From Pyropia yezoensis (Eukaryota > Rhodophyta > Bangiophyceae > Bangiales > Bangiaceae), in assembly GCA_009829735.1 (NCBI GenBank), contig CM020618.1, forward strand, positions 14,490,568 to 14,554,567: a stretch of 64,000 nucleotides of DNA, in the 5' to 3' direction. Both the position numbers and the translations under genes were made by a program. The notes beneath the pieces were generated by a model. That model saw only the letters and a program-made list of their open reading frames with translations. It was not told the origin of the DNA and did not search any database. Below, one piece after another: positions 50,766 to 63,309 of this stretch. The first letter of the stretch is position 1; every line of letters begins with the position of its first letter.

Positions 50766-53700
50766 TCCGAACGCTTCAGAGGTCCGTGTGCAATCATGCA
50801 ACGCTGGCGGAGGAGGATATCCACCCCCGCAGATCATCGAGATGGCTCGAGGACGTCGGAGTCTTCTTTCAAAACGAGTTTTGAAAGCACTGGATAGTTT
50901 AACGATGGCTTTTCTACTGATGCTTTCGCCGCGACTCATACGCGGTTGCGGCACCCCTCGTCCGTGGCGCTCCAAATGGTGAGTGTGCAGTTGAGGATTG
51001 CCGTGGCGCCACCCAGCCCGTGTCGTTCCACCGGCAGCTCGTGTAGATGAAGAGAGAGCCAGAAGGGGGCGCTGGGAAGGAGCGGCCGCTGATTGTGTGG
51101 TGCTGCGACTGTGCAAATCGGGACGGAGCCCCTTTGCAGGGCACCTGTCCAGGATGGACCGGGCAGGCCGCCGTTGCCACCCTGATCGAGTGGTGCCAGA
51201 CACTCGCCGCGCCTGTGCGCCGCGGCAGGTTCCTCCCCCGCCTAACCGACGGGCCGGCGCGGTAGTCGTGCCACGCCTAGTGCGAGCATCCGCCTCCGGG
51301 CTGACCGGCACGTGGGGTGCGGCGGCGGGCACCCAGCCCAATCCCCTTAATCCCCAGCCAGCGGAGGAGCCGCACCCCCACCCACCGTTGGCGCCCTCTG
51401 GCACCGCCCATCCGTATCGCTGTCTCCACAGACGGCCACTCCTGTGTGGGAGTTTTGCGCGGTAGCGGCGGGTGTTGGGTGGACGGGGACACGGGTTGTG
51501 CGGTGGGCGGCTCGGAAGGGGCTCGCTATGGGCTGGTGCGGGCTGCCAAGGCTCTGTCTCTTGGCGGGTGCGAGGGGAGGGTGGATCACCACCTAAAAAA
51601 AAAGGGGTGACAGGAAAGGAAAAAATTGGCGCGCTCCACCGGCAAGTGGGGGAGGTGGCGGAGTGTCGCGGTGGCGCGCGTCGCGCTAGCGCCCACGAAT
51701 TCCGCCCCTGCTTCCACGAGCGGCCATGCCGTCCATCCGTCTGCCACAGTGGCTGAGAACCGTACCGATCACAGGTGGGGTGCTCTCGTGACGCGGACGG
51801 GAGGACGGCCGGGCGGCTCACCAGTGAGGCGGTTGACGCCTCCCCCCACCGGCCGTCCATTTTAGCCCCTCCCGCGTCTTTCTGTCCCCGCGCGGAGGGG
51901 GGCACCCGCCTTCGTCTGCGGCACACCCCCCCATCTGAACCGGACCCGCACACGGACCCGGCCACAGATTGACGTGTGGCCGGCGGTGCGCCGCCCCCCC
52001 TCCCCACCACACTCTCCCTGGCCTTCGCGCCCGCCCTCCCACCCCAATTCCCGCGGTGCCTGCTGACCGCAGGTCCACCTGTCTGGTCCGCGTCGGCACG
52101 TGGGTGGCCGTCGATGAGCGTGAACGTGCGCGCGCGCAAGGCCGGCCGGTGGCGCGGGGGCTAGTCGGCGGCGGGCGGGGACGATTGGTCAGCTTGTCGG
52201 CGCGCATTCCACAAGCGCGCCCGCCGGCCGCCGCCGCAACTCCTTTTTCCCCACACCCACACCCCCATCCCCCCCACTCTCGAGGACCCGCCACGGGGAC
52301 CTCTCTCGCCGCACCGGTGCGGCCGGGCGGGTGGGGCGGTGGGACTGACGGCGCGGACGGCCGCACGGGAGCGGGACCGCCTCGGGCGGGCCCGACGGCC
52401 GTGCCGGCGAGAGGCGGTCCGGCCTCCGCGGCGACCGACGCCGCCGGCCTCTTTTCCTCCCCACCCTCCCCCCTGCTCCCCCCCCTCGTCTCTCCCCCCA
52501 GGGTTGGGTGTTGATCCAAGAAACGCCGCCGCCGTCGACAGCGCGTGGGTGTGGGGTGGTGCGCGCGGGGGCGCGGCGAATCCGGTGCCCCCCCGCCCCC
52601 CCAGGCGGGTCCCCCCCCGTCCTCCCCGGCCGCGTCACCAGGCAAAGGGGGGGGGGCCGTCTGGATTTTTTCTCCGGTGTCACGACGTCGGCCCCGCAAC
52701 CAGGCCGCTTGGCCGCGCGCCCCCACCCCCCTACCCCGTCCCCGACCACAGTACCACCCCCTGCTGCCCCTCCCCGCTCCTCTCCTCTGCCACCGGAGGT
52801 GCCCGCACAGGCGGCGGCGGGGGGCGGCTGTTGCCCAACCAGAGGAGGGTGCTGGGTGGCGGGGGCGTTGGGCAGTGACCCAGCCCGAGGGGGGGGAGGT
52901 AGGTGCCCCGGCCTCCAAGACGGCCCATAGGGGGGGGTGGGTGGCGGACGCGCCATGTCGCGCCCCCCAGCCACACGAGCTCCCGTGCACGCGCCTGGGG
53001 TGCAGACCCATTTCTGGTGACCGCCCCCCTCCCCCCACCTCTCTATCCACGCCCTGCGCCACCCACTCCCCCGGCGCTGTGCCGCTGCGGGCGCTCACGC
53101 ACGGGACACAGGGGAGAGCGCTCTCCACCACCACACCTCTCCAGGTCACGCCTCTCCCCCCTTGTCGCGAGCCACCTCACCCCCTACCCCTCCCCACACC
53201 ACCCCCCTCCCTCGCGCCCTCGGATGGGTGATGGTGCGCCTACACCGACCACCCCGCTGGCCCATAGGATAGCTAGCCCCCCCATCCCCCCGCTCTATCG
53301 ACTCTCTATCGGACATCGACGGAGCCGGGACTTGTCACCCACCTCCTTCGATGGGGGGGGGGGGTGGCGACCGCGCACCTCCCCCGCCCGCCTCCCTCCC
53401 TTGGACGGTGCGAGTGCTTGCCAGCCCGCCTGAGGTATCCGACGCAACGTGTGGGACCTGCGACGGCGCAGCCGAGTGCCCCACTGCGGCTGCAGCGTGG
53501 GGGGCGGGAAGTGAGGGGGGTTGACGACGCGTCGCCGCCCACCCCCCTCACGTATATCAGCCCCGGCCAGCGGCGGTGGCGGCCTGGCGGCGGGTGGGCA
53601 CGCGCGTGTCCCCCTCAGCTCGCGGCCGCGCGGGCTTTTTCCCACCGCCCTGCATGGTGCGCGACCACACCGGCAGCGTGTCTTGTGTAGCGACCCTTCT

Positions 53701-53867
53701 TCCAAAGCCGCCGCCCAAGCCCCCCACTCCGCCCATCACCCGCTCCCCGTGCGCGTCGGCCCCCCTCCCGCATCGCCGCGGTAGCGTTGTATTCCCGGCG
53801 CGCTCCAGCTCCCCCCCCCCCTGCCCCAGCATCCTCCTCCTCATCTCCCTGCTGAGGTGGTGGGACC
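50766..53867. other. Gene-poor 3.1-kb region
   Basis: Long minus-strand frames (50763-52139 and 51818-53149) and plus-strand frames overlap each other and lack motifs; all are Arg/Gly/Pro-rich. The last 100 bases before 53868 are C/T-rich, like leaders of other genes here. Confidence 0.4.
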
Positions 53868-54169
53868 ATGTTTGCAGTCCCCAACCCAGACTTTGACGCC
53901 TGGCCTGCCGTCGACGAAGACGGCGGCCGCCCGTCTGACGATGGCACCTACCTCCTGAGCTGGGCCCACGACGACGACCTTTCCGTCCCCGGCGCGGACG
54001 CTGCCGCCGCCGCCGCCGTCGCCGCGGATGCCGTCTCCCTTGTCACGTCGGCGGAGGGGGGGAGCAAGACGTCCCTGCCCGCCGCGTCGCCGCCGCCGTC
54101 GCCCATTGGCGTCGATGCGGCCGGCGTGGCGGCGGGGGCTGACCTGTCGGCGGTGGGACCGTCGCCGCA

Positions 54170-54205
<36 letters not shown>

Positions 54206-56142
54206 GCCGTCGGTGGTGCTGTCGACGCGACCGGCGCTGCCGACGCTGTCGCTGCCGCTCGCGTCGGTGGCGGCGACGGCGGCGGCGGCGGGTGGTGACG
54301 CGGGGCTGGACCTCGCGGCCGACCTCCGCGCCTACACCATGGAGGGCGGTGAGGTGGCGGTCGCCACCGACACCACCATCGCCCCCATGGCCACCGACGT
54401 GCCCGACACGGACGGGAGCGTCTCCACCGACAGCGACGGGGCGTCGGCCGGTGGCCGCGGGGGGGGGTTTGGGGCCGCCGCGCTGGGATCGGCAGTAGCC
54501 CAGCCGCCGCTGCAGTCCATTGCACCAGCGGGGGCGCCGCCCGCGTCACCCCCCGGCCCTGCGGTTGGGCCGACGGCGGTGGTGCCCATGGCGGCTTCCC
54601 CCGGCATTGGTGGCGGCGGCGGCGGGGCGGGGCCACGCAAAAAGGGGCCCCCCGCGGCGGGCCCCGGCGGGCGGCGGTCCCCCGGTGGCCGCCGCCGCCT
54701 CCTCTCCCGGTCCGAGATGGACCCCGAGGTGCTCGCGCGCGTCGCCCGCGACGGCGTGCGGACGCTTGAAGAGCTGACGCACGACGACCTCCGCCGGTAC
54801 ACCCGCAACCAGCTGCGCGCCTACTGTCGGATTTATGGTGCGTGTAGTGGGTACCTGCCCCCGTCGTCTTACCACCTTTACCCCCCTCTTGGCTCTCAAC
54901 ACCTCGCCCCCCACCGACATGTCGGAGAGCTACCTTCGCAGTGGCGGCCAGTACTGACCACCTTCATTCGTTTCCATTCCTCCCCCCGCTTTTCTATCTC
55001 CTGCTTTGGAGTTGCTGTTGGGCCTTGGGTTTTTTGTGCATCCCGTCTTTTTCCTCTACCCAGGCATCAAGCGGGAGGTCAAGCCGCAGCTCGAGTGGCA
55101 GATGGCCACCCTCCTCGAGGCCTTTCACCCTCATGATCCGACCCGCCGCGCGGCGGCGTACCTCCCCTCCTCCCCGGGGGCGGCGACGGCGGCAGAGGCG
55201 GCCGCGTCGCCGTCGTGGCGATCCCCGTCGGCCTCCCCGTCCCCGCCATCCCCGCCCTCGCCGCCGCCGCCGCCGCCGCCGTCACGGAGCCACGGTGACG
55301 GAGGCGGCTGTGGCGGCGCAGCCGCCGCGCCCCCCCTGTCGCCCGCATCGCCCGCCACCGCTGGCGGGCGGGGGCGGGTGGCCAAGCCCATCCGCCGCTC
55401 GCCGGCCACCCGCGGGCGGCGGGTAGCAGAGGTGGCCGCCCGCGCCGCCGCCGCCGCCGCTGCCGCTGCCGCTTCCACGACCACCGCCACCACCACTGCT
55501 ACGCCTGGTGGGGCGGCGCCCGTCGTGGCGGCGGCGCCGACCATTGCGCCGCGGGCGGCTGCGGCGGTGGCGCCCCTCTCCTCCCCCCCGCCGCCGCTGC
55601 CCCCCCCCGCCCTGGGTGCGCACGACGGCAACGGTGGTAGCGGCGACGGCGACGGCGCCCCCACCGCCATCCTCGTTGATGTCGACACCATGACGGTCGT
55701 GGGTGGCGGCGACGGCGCGGCAGCTGGGGAACCGGCGATGGTGCCCCTCCCGGAGGGGCCCGACGCTACTGCCGCCGCCGCCGCTGCTGCTGCCGCCGCG
55801 GTGGCGCCGCTGTGGGCTGCAAGCTGGCAGCCCGCCGCCGACTATGGCTGGCCGCCCCTGCCACCCTACACGCCCTACGACGAGCCAGTCGGCGGCGGCG
55901 GGGTCCGCTCCGGCGTCGTTAATGCTGACGTTAATGCTGACGTTCACGACGGCGGGGACGGGGACGGGGGGGGCCGTGCGGGCGACGGTGGCGGCGGCGG
56001 TGGCGTTGGCGGCGGGGGCGGTGGGGTTGGGGGCGGGCCAGACGAGCCGTGCCTAGACGGTGGCCGTGCCACAGAGCTTCTCGAAGGCTTCTCGGTGGAG
56101 GACGTGTCGCTCGTGGATGACGCACCGTGGATGCTGACATAG
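53868..56142 (+). CDS. Nuclear-looking protein with SAP-like helical motif
   Basis: 682 residues. Exon 1 is 53868-54837 (ATG context GGGACC), the intron 54838-55063 (donor GTGCGT, acceptor TACCCAG) and exon 2 55064-56142, phase 1. The only folded-looking part spans the junction: RSEMDPEVLARVARDGVRTL, then EELTHDDLRRYTRNQLRAYC, then RIYGIKREVKPQLEWQM (about 280-345). The helix-turn-helix with L-x-x-Y-x-x-x-x-L-x-x-Y-C-x-x-x-G-I resembles a SAP or similar DNA-binding helical pair. Before it are an acidic N terminus and a Pro/Ala-rich stretch with a basic GRRRLLSR segment that could act in nuclear import. The C-terminal half is Ala/Pro/Gly-rich and ends in an acidic, hydrophobic motif (LLEGFSVEDVSLVDDAPWML) that looks like an activation domain. 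A transcription-factor role is an inference. Confidence 0.65.
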
Positions 56143-57196
56143 CACCTGCTGGGGGTGGGACGGGGGGGGGGGGGGGGGGCGTGGGGAAGGTTGGGGCAGG
56201 AAGAATTCGTTCTTCCCCTTCCCATCTTCCCCATCCTCCCTTTTCTGCTCTCCTCTCACCTGCTTAACACCATCGGGACGCCCCTGGCACCGTCCCTGTA
56301 TTCCCGGCTCCCCTGCTCCTCTCGTCTGCCCGCCCTTGCGTGTCGAGTGTCCTCCTGTCTTGTGGGGTCTGTTGTTCTTTTTCTTCTTTTGGCCAGCTCC
56401 CCCATCGCTCGATTTTTGTTGCCATCCCTGCCGCAGCCAGTGGCCCCAACTTGGCGCTCACCCCCCCCCCCCTCCCCACTCTTCTCCCACTTTCTTTTTT
56501 TATTCTCTGCCCTCTTTTTTGTTGGCAAAAGGCCGCCCGGGCGTTGGGTTTTGTGCGTGTATCGTGGACTATATGGAGCGTTGTATTGTGTTGCGTGTTT
56601 TTTTTCCTTCCTTCCCTTTCTTTCATCCGTTCGTCGCCCTCCCTTCCGAACCACGAGTGTCCTCAAGGCCCCTTGGCTCCCCGCGCACGCGCATCAGCGG
56701 CCGAGGCGGCGGCCGATGCTGGGCGCGCTCGGCCCCCATGTCGTTGCTCTTTCCCTCCTTATCCCACCAAGGCCTCCCACCCCCCCCCCCTCCGCGCACC
56801 AACAGACGGGGGGAGAGGCGAACAAACTCAAAAAACAAAACGAAAGGGCACGGCCCCACGCCTCCGCGATCTCCCGCATGGGGACGTCCCGCGCAGTGGC
56901 CCAATCGCCCACCGTTGAGGACGATGGCGGCGTCAACCCCAGTGCAGCATCCGCACCGAGCGTCCCCAGCTTGGGACATCGCCGCACGGCCTCTGCGGCG
57001 GCGGTCTGCCGCGAGCCTGACGTCGACGTCCTTCCCGCCTGTGACCCATCCCGTCGCCGACAGAGAGACGGGAAGGTGCCCACTGTGCCCCACTGCACCT
57101 TCCGTGAGCGTCACGCGTCGCACGTATCCGACATCCCCCCAACCTCCATCTCTCCCCAGGTCGTCCACATCCCCACACCGGCGCGTGAGTCAATTG
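56143..57196. other. Convergent intergenic region
   Basis: Lies between the SAP-like gene and the uL1m gene. It begins with a G run (56160-56181) and continues with T-rich DNA (about 56375-56400, 56490-56525, 56598-56635) typical of 3' flanks. Plus-strand open frames cross it but show no motif. Confidence 0.45.
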
Positions 57197-58276
57197 TCAA
57201 GCTCCTAACCCACCCACCTCATCCAGCGCGGCCATTAGGTCTTCAACTAACACGGGCACGCCAGGCCCCAGGTCGCTACTCACCGTCGCGGCCACGACAA
57301 ACCGCTTCTTGATGACCGCTGGCTTGGCCGCCACCACCGCCGCCACCGCCGCCACCACATTGGCACGCACCTTGCCCATCGCCACCGCCGCCTCCCCCTC
57401 CCCCTCCGCCCCGCGGATGCCCCCCACCCGCCCCACACGCATCGCAACGTTGCCACCCTCGTCGTTGCGGAAAAATATCCACCGCCCGCTCTTGGCCGCC
57501 TCCACAGCCGCCGCCGCACCGTCGGGCCCATCAAAGACGGTCCCCTGTTTCGTTAACGGTAGCAAACCGCGGGTGCCCAGCACCTTGCCCGCCGTCCGTG
57601 CCACGTCGCCCGCCACGGCCGACTCGGCAAGCGCCACATCCACGGCCTCGGCGCCCTTGGCAAACCCCCGCCCCTTGGTGGCCCCCAGGGACGCTGCCAG
57701 GCGGGCGTCGCCGACAATGTCAGCGCCCGCGGCGGTGGCGGCGGCGGCCACGGGGCCGCCCTCCTCGGCCACAAACACCCCCACCCGGGGGGGCACAGCC
57801 GTAACGGGGTGGGGAAGCATCACCGACGACCGCACCGACTGCGCCGCAACGCGGGCGTCAATGCCCAGCCGTAGGCATAGGCGGACGCCCTCGTCGTAGC
57901 GGGCGAAGGAGAGGGTGGCGACCGCATCGAGTGCCGCGTCGAGCGGCAAGGGGGGGGACTTGAACGCCGCCGCCGCCGCGCGCGCCTGGCGCCGCGCCTC
58001 CTGCCGGGCATGCGCGGCCGTGGAGGCGGGGGTGTTGGTGGCCGACGGCGCCGCGGCGGGGGGAGTGGGCGCGTAAGGGGGGGGCGGAGGGGGGCGGGGG
58101 GGCGTGCCCGTCCGCCCGCTCGTGCGTGACGAAGCCGTCGCCGCGGCCGCAGCCGAAGCGGCGGCAGAAGGGGGCTTGGCTGCCGCCGCCGCCGCCGCCG
58201 CCAGAGCGCGACGGCCGAGGGGGTGGGAGGGGAGCAGGCGCCGAGCAAGCCGCGCCAGGCTGGGTAACGACGACAT
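57197..58276 (-). CDS. mrpl1: Mitochondrial large-subunit ribosomal protein uL1
   Basis: 359 residues from the ATG at 58276, no intron. uL1 forms the L1 stalk of the large subunit and helps release deacylated tRNA. The family pattern is clear: YDEGVRLCLRLGIDARVAAQ, SSVMLPHPV, RVGVFVAEE, ADIVGDARL, VDVALAESAVAGDVAR, LGTRGLLPLTKQGTVF, and at the end VRANVVAAVAAVVAAKPAVI and FVVAATVSSDLGPG. The N terminus (MSSLPSLARLARRLLPSHPLGRR) is a basic amphipathic presequence. Because red algal plastid genomes encode rpl1, a nuclear bacterial-type uL1 in such an organism should serve mitochondria; if the host is not a red alga, a plastid role is possible. About 60 Ala/Pro-rich residues separate the presequence from the domain. 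Confidence 0.85.
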   Translation of the reverse strand: MSSLPSLARLARRLLPSHPLGRRALAAAAAAAAKPPSAAASAAAAATASSRTSGRTGTPPRPPPPPPYAPTPPAAAPSATNTPASTAAHARQEARRQARAAAAAFKSPPLPLDAALDAVATLSFARYDEGVRLCLRLGIDARVAAQSVRSSVMLPHPVTAVPPRVGVFVAEEGGPVAAAATAAGADIVGDARLAASLGATKGRGFAKGAEAVDVALAESAVAGDVARTAGKVLGTRGLLPLTKQGTVFDGPDGAAAAVEAAKSGRWIFFRNDEGGNVAMRVGRVGGIRGAEGEGEAAVAMGKVRANVVAAVAAVVAAKPAVIKKRFVVAATVSSDLGPGVPVLVEDLMAALDEVGGLGA

Positions 58277-59760
58277 GGTGACGGCGGCAGCGGCGGAGGA
58301 AGGGGGAAGGGTCCTCAAGGATAGTATGGAGGGGATGTAGAAGAGGGTAGATTAGAAGTAGGAAAGGAAGAGCGGCCGTGGCGCGGTGATCCAATGCGTA
58401 GGCGCAAGGGTGACGCCGATGTCCTTGGCGGTGTCCGAGGCATTGGGAGAAGGTGTTGGTTCACACCCTCGCGACGGGAAGTGGATTGCAATATTCTCTT
58501 TGGCTGGGAAGTGGGCACTTCCCAGGGTATTAGCCGGTCGTCAACTACATGAAAGCACAAGATTTAAATAGTGCTGGCTTCGGTCGTATTTGATTCTATT
58601 TACCGTTTGTTAAAAGTCCATCTGTGAGGTTCGAATCTCGTGCCGTGAGTAACTCCGAGATTGTCCGCGTGCCATCGAGAAGTCCAGATCGTAAGTGTGC
58701 AGCCGCCAGACGGGCAGCGGTCCCAGTCCAGGAAGACATGTCCAACCTGTCCGACCCCCACTGCCGCACCGCACCGCCTCCGCTGCGGCCGCGGTCGCCG
58801 CCACATTCTGCCCTTTGCACTTGTGGGCGCTTTTTCACCTCCGTCAGGAGAGACACGGGCGTGCCGGTTCCTTTTCGACCGCCGCACGGTCAAGGGAGAA
58901 GGAAGGCGTCGGCTATTACGACAGCGGCCACAAAGGTGGCCTGGGGAGTGGCCCTGTGGGCGACACGGCCGCCATCGCGAAGAGCGTTTTTCCTAGTCCG
59001 TCGCTTTGCCTTCGGCGCACAAACGCGCCCGCTGCTTCACCCACTGCTCGGCCCTGAGCCGCAGTGAAAAAGACCACTGGGCAGCGCGGCGTACCTCCCC
59101 AGCCTGGCCACTTGGTCAAGCTGCCTCCGGTCGCCCCACCCCATGTGCGACCTGTCTGCGATGTTCATCGCGTGGGAGCGAGAGGGAGAACAACAGTCGC
59201 TGCACGTAGCCGCTCCCCAGGTGGAATTACCGGGACTCGCCCGCTCTGCCGGACTAGCAGACTGGGGGATTGGCATGAGCGAAGGCTAGCTCTGTAAGGG
59301 GCGGGCTTCGTGTTGGGGGGCGAGGGACGGCGGCCGCTGGACAATTATGAGAATAGTGAGACAGGTGGGGAGGGGGGAGGACCAGTGAGGAGCGGGGGGC
59401 GCCTCTTAAAGAAAGCTTGTCCATAGGAAGTGATGAGGGAAGCGCTTCTCTGGATGAGCGCCGTCCGCGCCTCAGGGGAGCCGGCACATGAAGTGGGAGG
59501 GAAGGCGCTTGCATAGTGTACGGCTTCCCGTTCCCAGTTCTGTACAGCACGTTTTCGTCGTTTGTATGTTCCGTACTGTGATGAACCACTGATCACATTC
59601 TCTCAAAAGAGCACGAAAACTCGAATGAAGAAACGGAGTCCGCCAAAAAGCGCATGCAAGGCTTCCACATCTCAGCCGACATCCCGCCCGCCTCCTCCGC
59701 CCCGCAAGCCGCTTCATCCCGTTCATAGGCATCTCAGAGGTGTACCTGCTAACACTCCCT
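58277..59760. other. Intergenic region
   Basis: Upstream region of the uL1m gene followed by 1.2 kb without a supported gene. It contains a GGTTCGAATC word at about 58630, but the surrounding bases do not form tRNA stems. Plus-strand short frames show no motif. Confidence 0.4.
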
Positions 59761-59768
59761 CACATCCC

Positions 59769-59775
59769 CTATAAG
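59769..59775 (+). promoter_or_regulatory. TATA-like element before the minisatellite
   Basis: CCCTATAAGAACC reads as a TATA element on the plus strand, roughly 80 bases before the repeat array begins. No gene is supported downstream. Confidence 0.25.
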
Positions 59776-59849
59776 AACCTCTGGCTCTTCCCTCCACTCG
59801 CCCCTTTTCCTTCTGCACCCGAGCAGGGAGCCGGCTCCTACCAGGGCGC

Positions 59850-62800
59850 GGGAAGAGGCTGCTGCTTCGGAGAGGGGCACGCTACCGGGGGGGGGCGGCT
59901 GCGACCGGCGGGGGGTGCGGCTGCTATCGGTCGGGGGGCAGCTGCTACCGGTGTGGGGACGGCTGCTACCTGTGAGAGGGCGGCTGCGGCTGCGCGGGGG
60001 TGGCCTGCTGCCGGCGGGGGGGGGGATGGCTGCTACCGGCATGGGAAGGCGGCTGCTGTCGGCCGGGGGGCGGCTGATGCCGGGCGGGCAGCTGCCACCG
60101 GCGGGGGGGGCGGCTGCAACGGGGGGGGCGGCTGTGCCTGCGAGGGGAGCAGCTGCTGACGGGGGGGTGGCTGCTGCTGCCGGCGGTGTGGTGGGCGCCA
60201 TCGGTGGGGGCGCGGGGGGGGGGCTGATGCTGACGGGGAGGCGGCTGCTGCTGGGCGGGGGGCTGCAACTGGCGGCTGAACGGCTGTTACCGGCGGGGGT
60301 GGGTCGCCGCAGGTGAGGAGGCTTCTGCTGCCGGCCAGGCGGTGGACGGTTATCGTGGGGGGGCAGGGGGGCGGGTGACGCCGGCAGGGTGGCGGCTGCT
60401 GCCGGTGTGGAGAATCCTGTCAATGGGGGGCAGCCACAACACAAGCCAGTAGCTGTCTCCACCCCGAAGCAGCTGCGCGCCACCCCCTCCACAGCAGCCG
60501 CCCCCCCACCTGCAGCAGCCGCACCCCCGGGAGCAGCCGCTCCCCTGCCGGCATCAGCCGCTTCCCCGCACCTCCACAAGCGGCGTCTGCCACCCGGCCG
60601 GCAGCAGCAGCCACCCCCCGGGTGCAATCGCCCCACCCGCGGTCGCAGCCGTCCTCCCAATTGCAGCAGTCGCTCCCCCGCCGGCAGCAGCAGCCACCCC
60701 GCCTGTAGCAGACGCCGCCCCCCCCCGGCAGCAGCCGTCCCCCAGCGGGCAGCAGCTAATAAGACACCAAGGGGATGGGGGCCATCTCCCTCAGTACGGC
60801 ATGTGCGTTCCCCCTTACCCACAGCACGGATAGGGTTCAAAGATGTGTCATCTTCTTCCTTGGCACGCGGGGCTAGTCCCCGTGGTTCACTCCATACATA
60901 CCTCTCCTCGGGAGCGCCCGCTCCGTACGGCGTGGCCCCTCCCCTCCTTGTGCCCTCTCGCCAGCACTTCACGTGCCCCGGGGTGCGCCCGTCGTGCTAT
61001 TGCCCGCGGGTGCGGTCCACGTCCGCAAGGCAGTGCCCGGTCGGCACCCTGCTACCTACGGCGCCCCCAAGGTTCACCGCCAGCCTCGCACTCTCAGTAC
61101 CCCTCCTCCACCGTCAGCAACCCATGCTCTCTCCTCTTTCCACGGCCCACGACACGTCCGGGGTACCCAGTCGGTTGCACGTCCGCCTCCCCCTGACTGA
61201 CATGGGGCTGGGCGGGGGGGGGTGTTGTTGTCAGCTTGGGACGTGGGGATGGCCATGTGCCACTGAGGTGGGTGGAGTGACAAGCCCAAGTCCAAGGGCA
61301 GGTCCCCCGCGCGCCCTCAGTCCACAACAGCTGCCGCCTGCTCGTACGGTAGCAGCCGCCGCCCCCCCCGCTGGCAGCAGCCCCCCCCCGCGCAACAGCA
61401 GCCGCAATCCCACCGAGGTCGGTGGCCCCTCCCTCGGTAGCGGCCGCCCCCCGACGGGTAGCAGCCGCAACCCTCGCCGGTAGCAGCCGCGCCCCCTCGG
61501 TAGCGCTCACCGCAGCAGCAGCCTTTTCACGCGCCCTGGAAGGAGCGACCCCCCCGCTTCGGTTCCTCCCCCCACCCCCAAGCATCAGCCCGTCCCCCCG
61601 CCGATAGCACCCGCCCCCCCACGGGTAGCGGCCGCCCTACGCGAGCCCGCCAGGTCACTCCACCCCATTGCCGTCTCCTGCGGCTTTCAGACTACATCAT
61701 GTACTATCTTCCGGGAGCTGCCACGCCCCCGCGCCATCAGCGCCTCGTAGCGGCGGTGGCAGCTGCACGAGGACGGTGCATGGTGTAGCCTGCAAACCGC
61801 AGTAGATGCCCTCAGAATGGGGAGGCCTGCTGCCGGGGGGGGAGCTGGTACCTGCGGGACGGGCACCTGCTACCGGTGGGCGCGGCTGGTATCGGCGGGG
61901 GGGGCGGCTGCTGCAGCCGGGGCGGCGGCTGCTACCGGTGGGTGGGCGGCTACTACTTGGGGTGAGGCGCACGCTGGTGCCTGGGGGGCGACTGCCACAG
62001 GGGGCGGGGCGCCTGGTAAGGTCCGCTGCCTGAGCGGGGGGCGGCTGCTGCAGCCGTGGGGACGGCTGCTACCGGGGGGGGCAGGCACCTGCAGCTGCGG
62101 CGGGGGCGGTCAATACTGGTGGGAAAGCTGCTGATACCGGCGGGAGGGCGGCTGCTGCAGGTGGGGGGACGGGAGCTACCTGCGGGGGGACGGGTGCTAC
62201 CGGTGGGGCGGCGGCTGCTGCAGCCGAGTGGGCGACTGCTACCCATGGATGGGCGGCTGATACCGGCTGGGGGGGCGGGTGCTGCGGCCGAGGGCGCGGC
62301 TGCTACCCGTAGGGGGGTGGCTGATACGTGCGGGGTTGGGGGCTGCTGCTGCTGCGGCTGCTACCTGTTTGGGGGCGGCTTCTACCGGCTGGAGGGCGGC
62401 GGCTGCAGCCCGGGGGAGTCGCCCGCTCGTGCTGCGGGAGTGACTGCTACAGGTAGAATGGAGGCTACGACCGCTGGGGATGCGGCTGCTCGCCGCGGAG
62501 TGATGGCTGCGGCAGCCTAAGTGGCACTTGCTGCAGCCAAGGGGGCGGCTGCTTCCAGTGGTGGAGCGGTTGCTACCTGTGGGGGGGCGGCTGTTCCTGC
62601 CGAAGGGGCGGCTGCTACCCACCACCACCGGTGGGTGGGCTTCCTTCGGCAGGAGGGCGGCGGCTGCCGAACTCTGGGGTCGCCCGCTGCATTCGCGGGG
62701 ACGGCTGCTACCGGGGCCCCCGGGGGAGGGCACCTCCAGGTGCGGCGGCTGCTGCAGGTGGGGGGGCGGCTGCTACAGGAGGGGGGGTACCTGTAGCTGC

Positions 62801-63305
62801 GGCGGGGGCGGCCGCTAAAGATGGGGTCGTGGCTGACACCTGCTCGGGGGGCGCGTGCTGCGGCCGGAGGGGCGGCTAATAGCGTGGGGGGGGGGCCCGT
62901 ACCAGCGGGGGGTGCGGTTGCCACTTGCGGCGTTGGAGCGGCTCCTACTCGCTGGGAGGCGGCGGCTGCAGCTCGTGGGGGTCGCCCTCTGATGCCGGAG
63001 GGGCGGCTGCTGCCCACGGGAGGACAGCTGCTGCTGCCGGGGTGGCACGTGCTGCAGCCGATGGGGTGGCTGCTAGCGGTGAGGGAGCGGGCGCTTCCGG
63101 TGAGGGAGCGGCTGCCGCAGCCGAGACGGCGACTGCTGCAGCCGAGGGGGCGGCTGCTACCCGTGGGGGGGCGGCTGATACCGGCGGGAGGGGCGGCTGC
63201 TGCGGCCCGGGGAGTCGGCTGATACCGGCAGGGGGCGTGGCTGCTGTGGCCGGGGGGGCGGCTGCTACTTTGGGTGTGTGCCTGGTACCGGCGTGGGGTG
63301 TGGGA
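59850..63305. repeat. Strand-switching GGCGGCTGCTACCGG minisatellite
   Basis: Degenerate tandem units of about 18-27 bases built on GGGGCGGCTGCTACCGGYG. The G-rich version is on the plus strand at about 59850-60420 and 61800-63300, and the reverse-complement version (CAGCAGCCGCCCCC) at about 60430-60750 and 61320-61650. A stretch at about 60750-61200 is not repetitive. The opposed blocks could pair with each other. Open frames through the array are a by-product of its composition. It lies directly before the retrotransposon fragment at the window edge. Confidence 0.85.
61699..61712 (+). repeat. 14-bp direct repeat, left copy
   Basis: ATGTACTATCTTCC, identical to 63310-63323. The two copies bracket the last block of the minisatellite. 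Confidence 0.8.
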
Positions 63306-63309
63306 ATTA

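Noticed and set aside
50763-53149. Two long minus-strand open frames (458 and 443 residues)
   Set aside because: Arg/Gly/Pro-rich chance frames, overlapping other frames of equal length, without motifs.
58555-58650. tRNA-like GGTTCGAATC word
   Set aside because: The surrounding bases do not form the T-arm stem and no acceptor or anticodon stem can be drawn.
59850-63305. Possible CRISPR array or repeat-protein gene
   Set aside because: Units are degenerate, vary in length, have no regular spacers and switch strand. This is a minisatellite.
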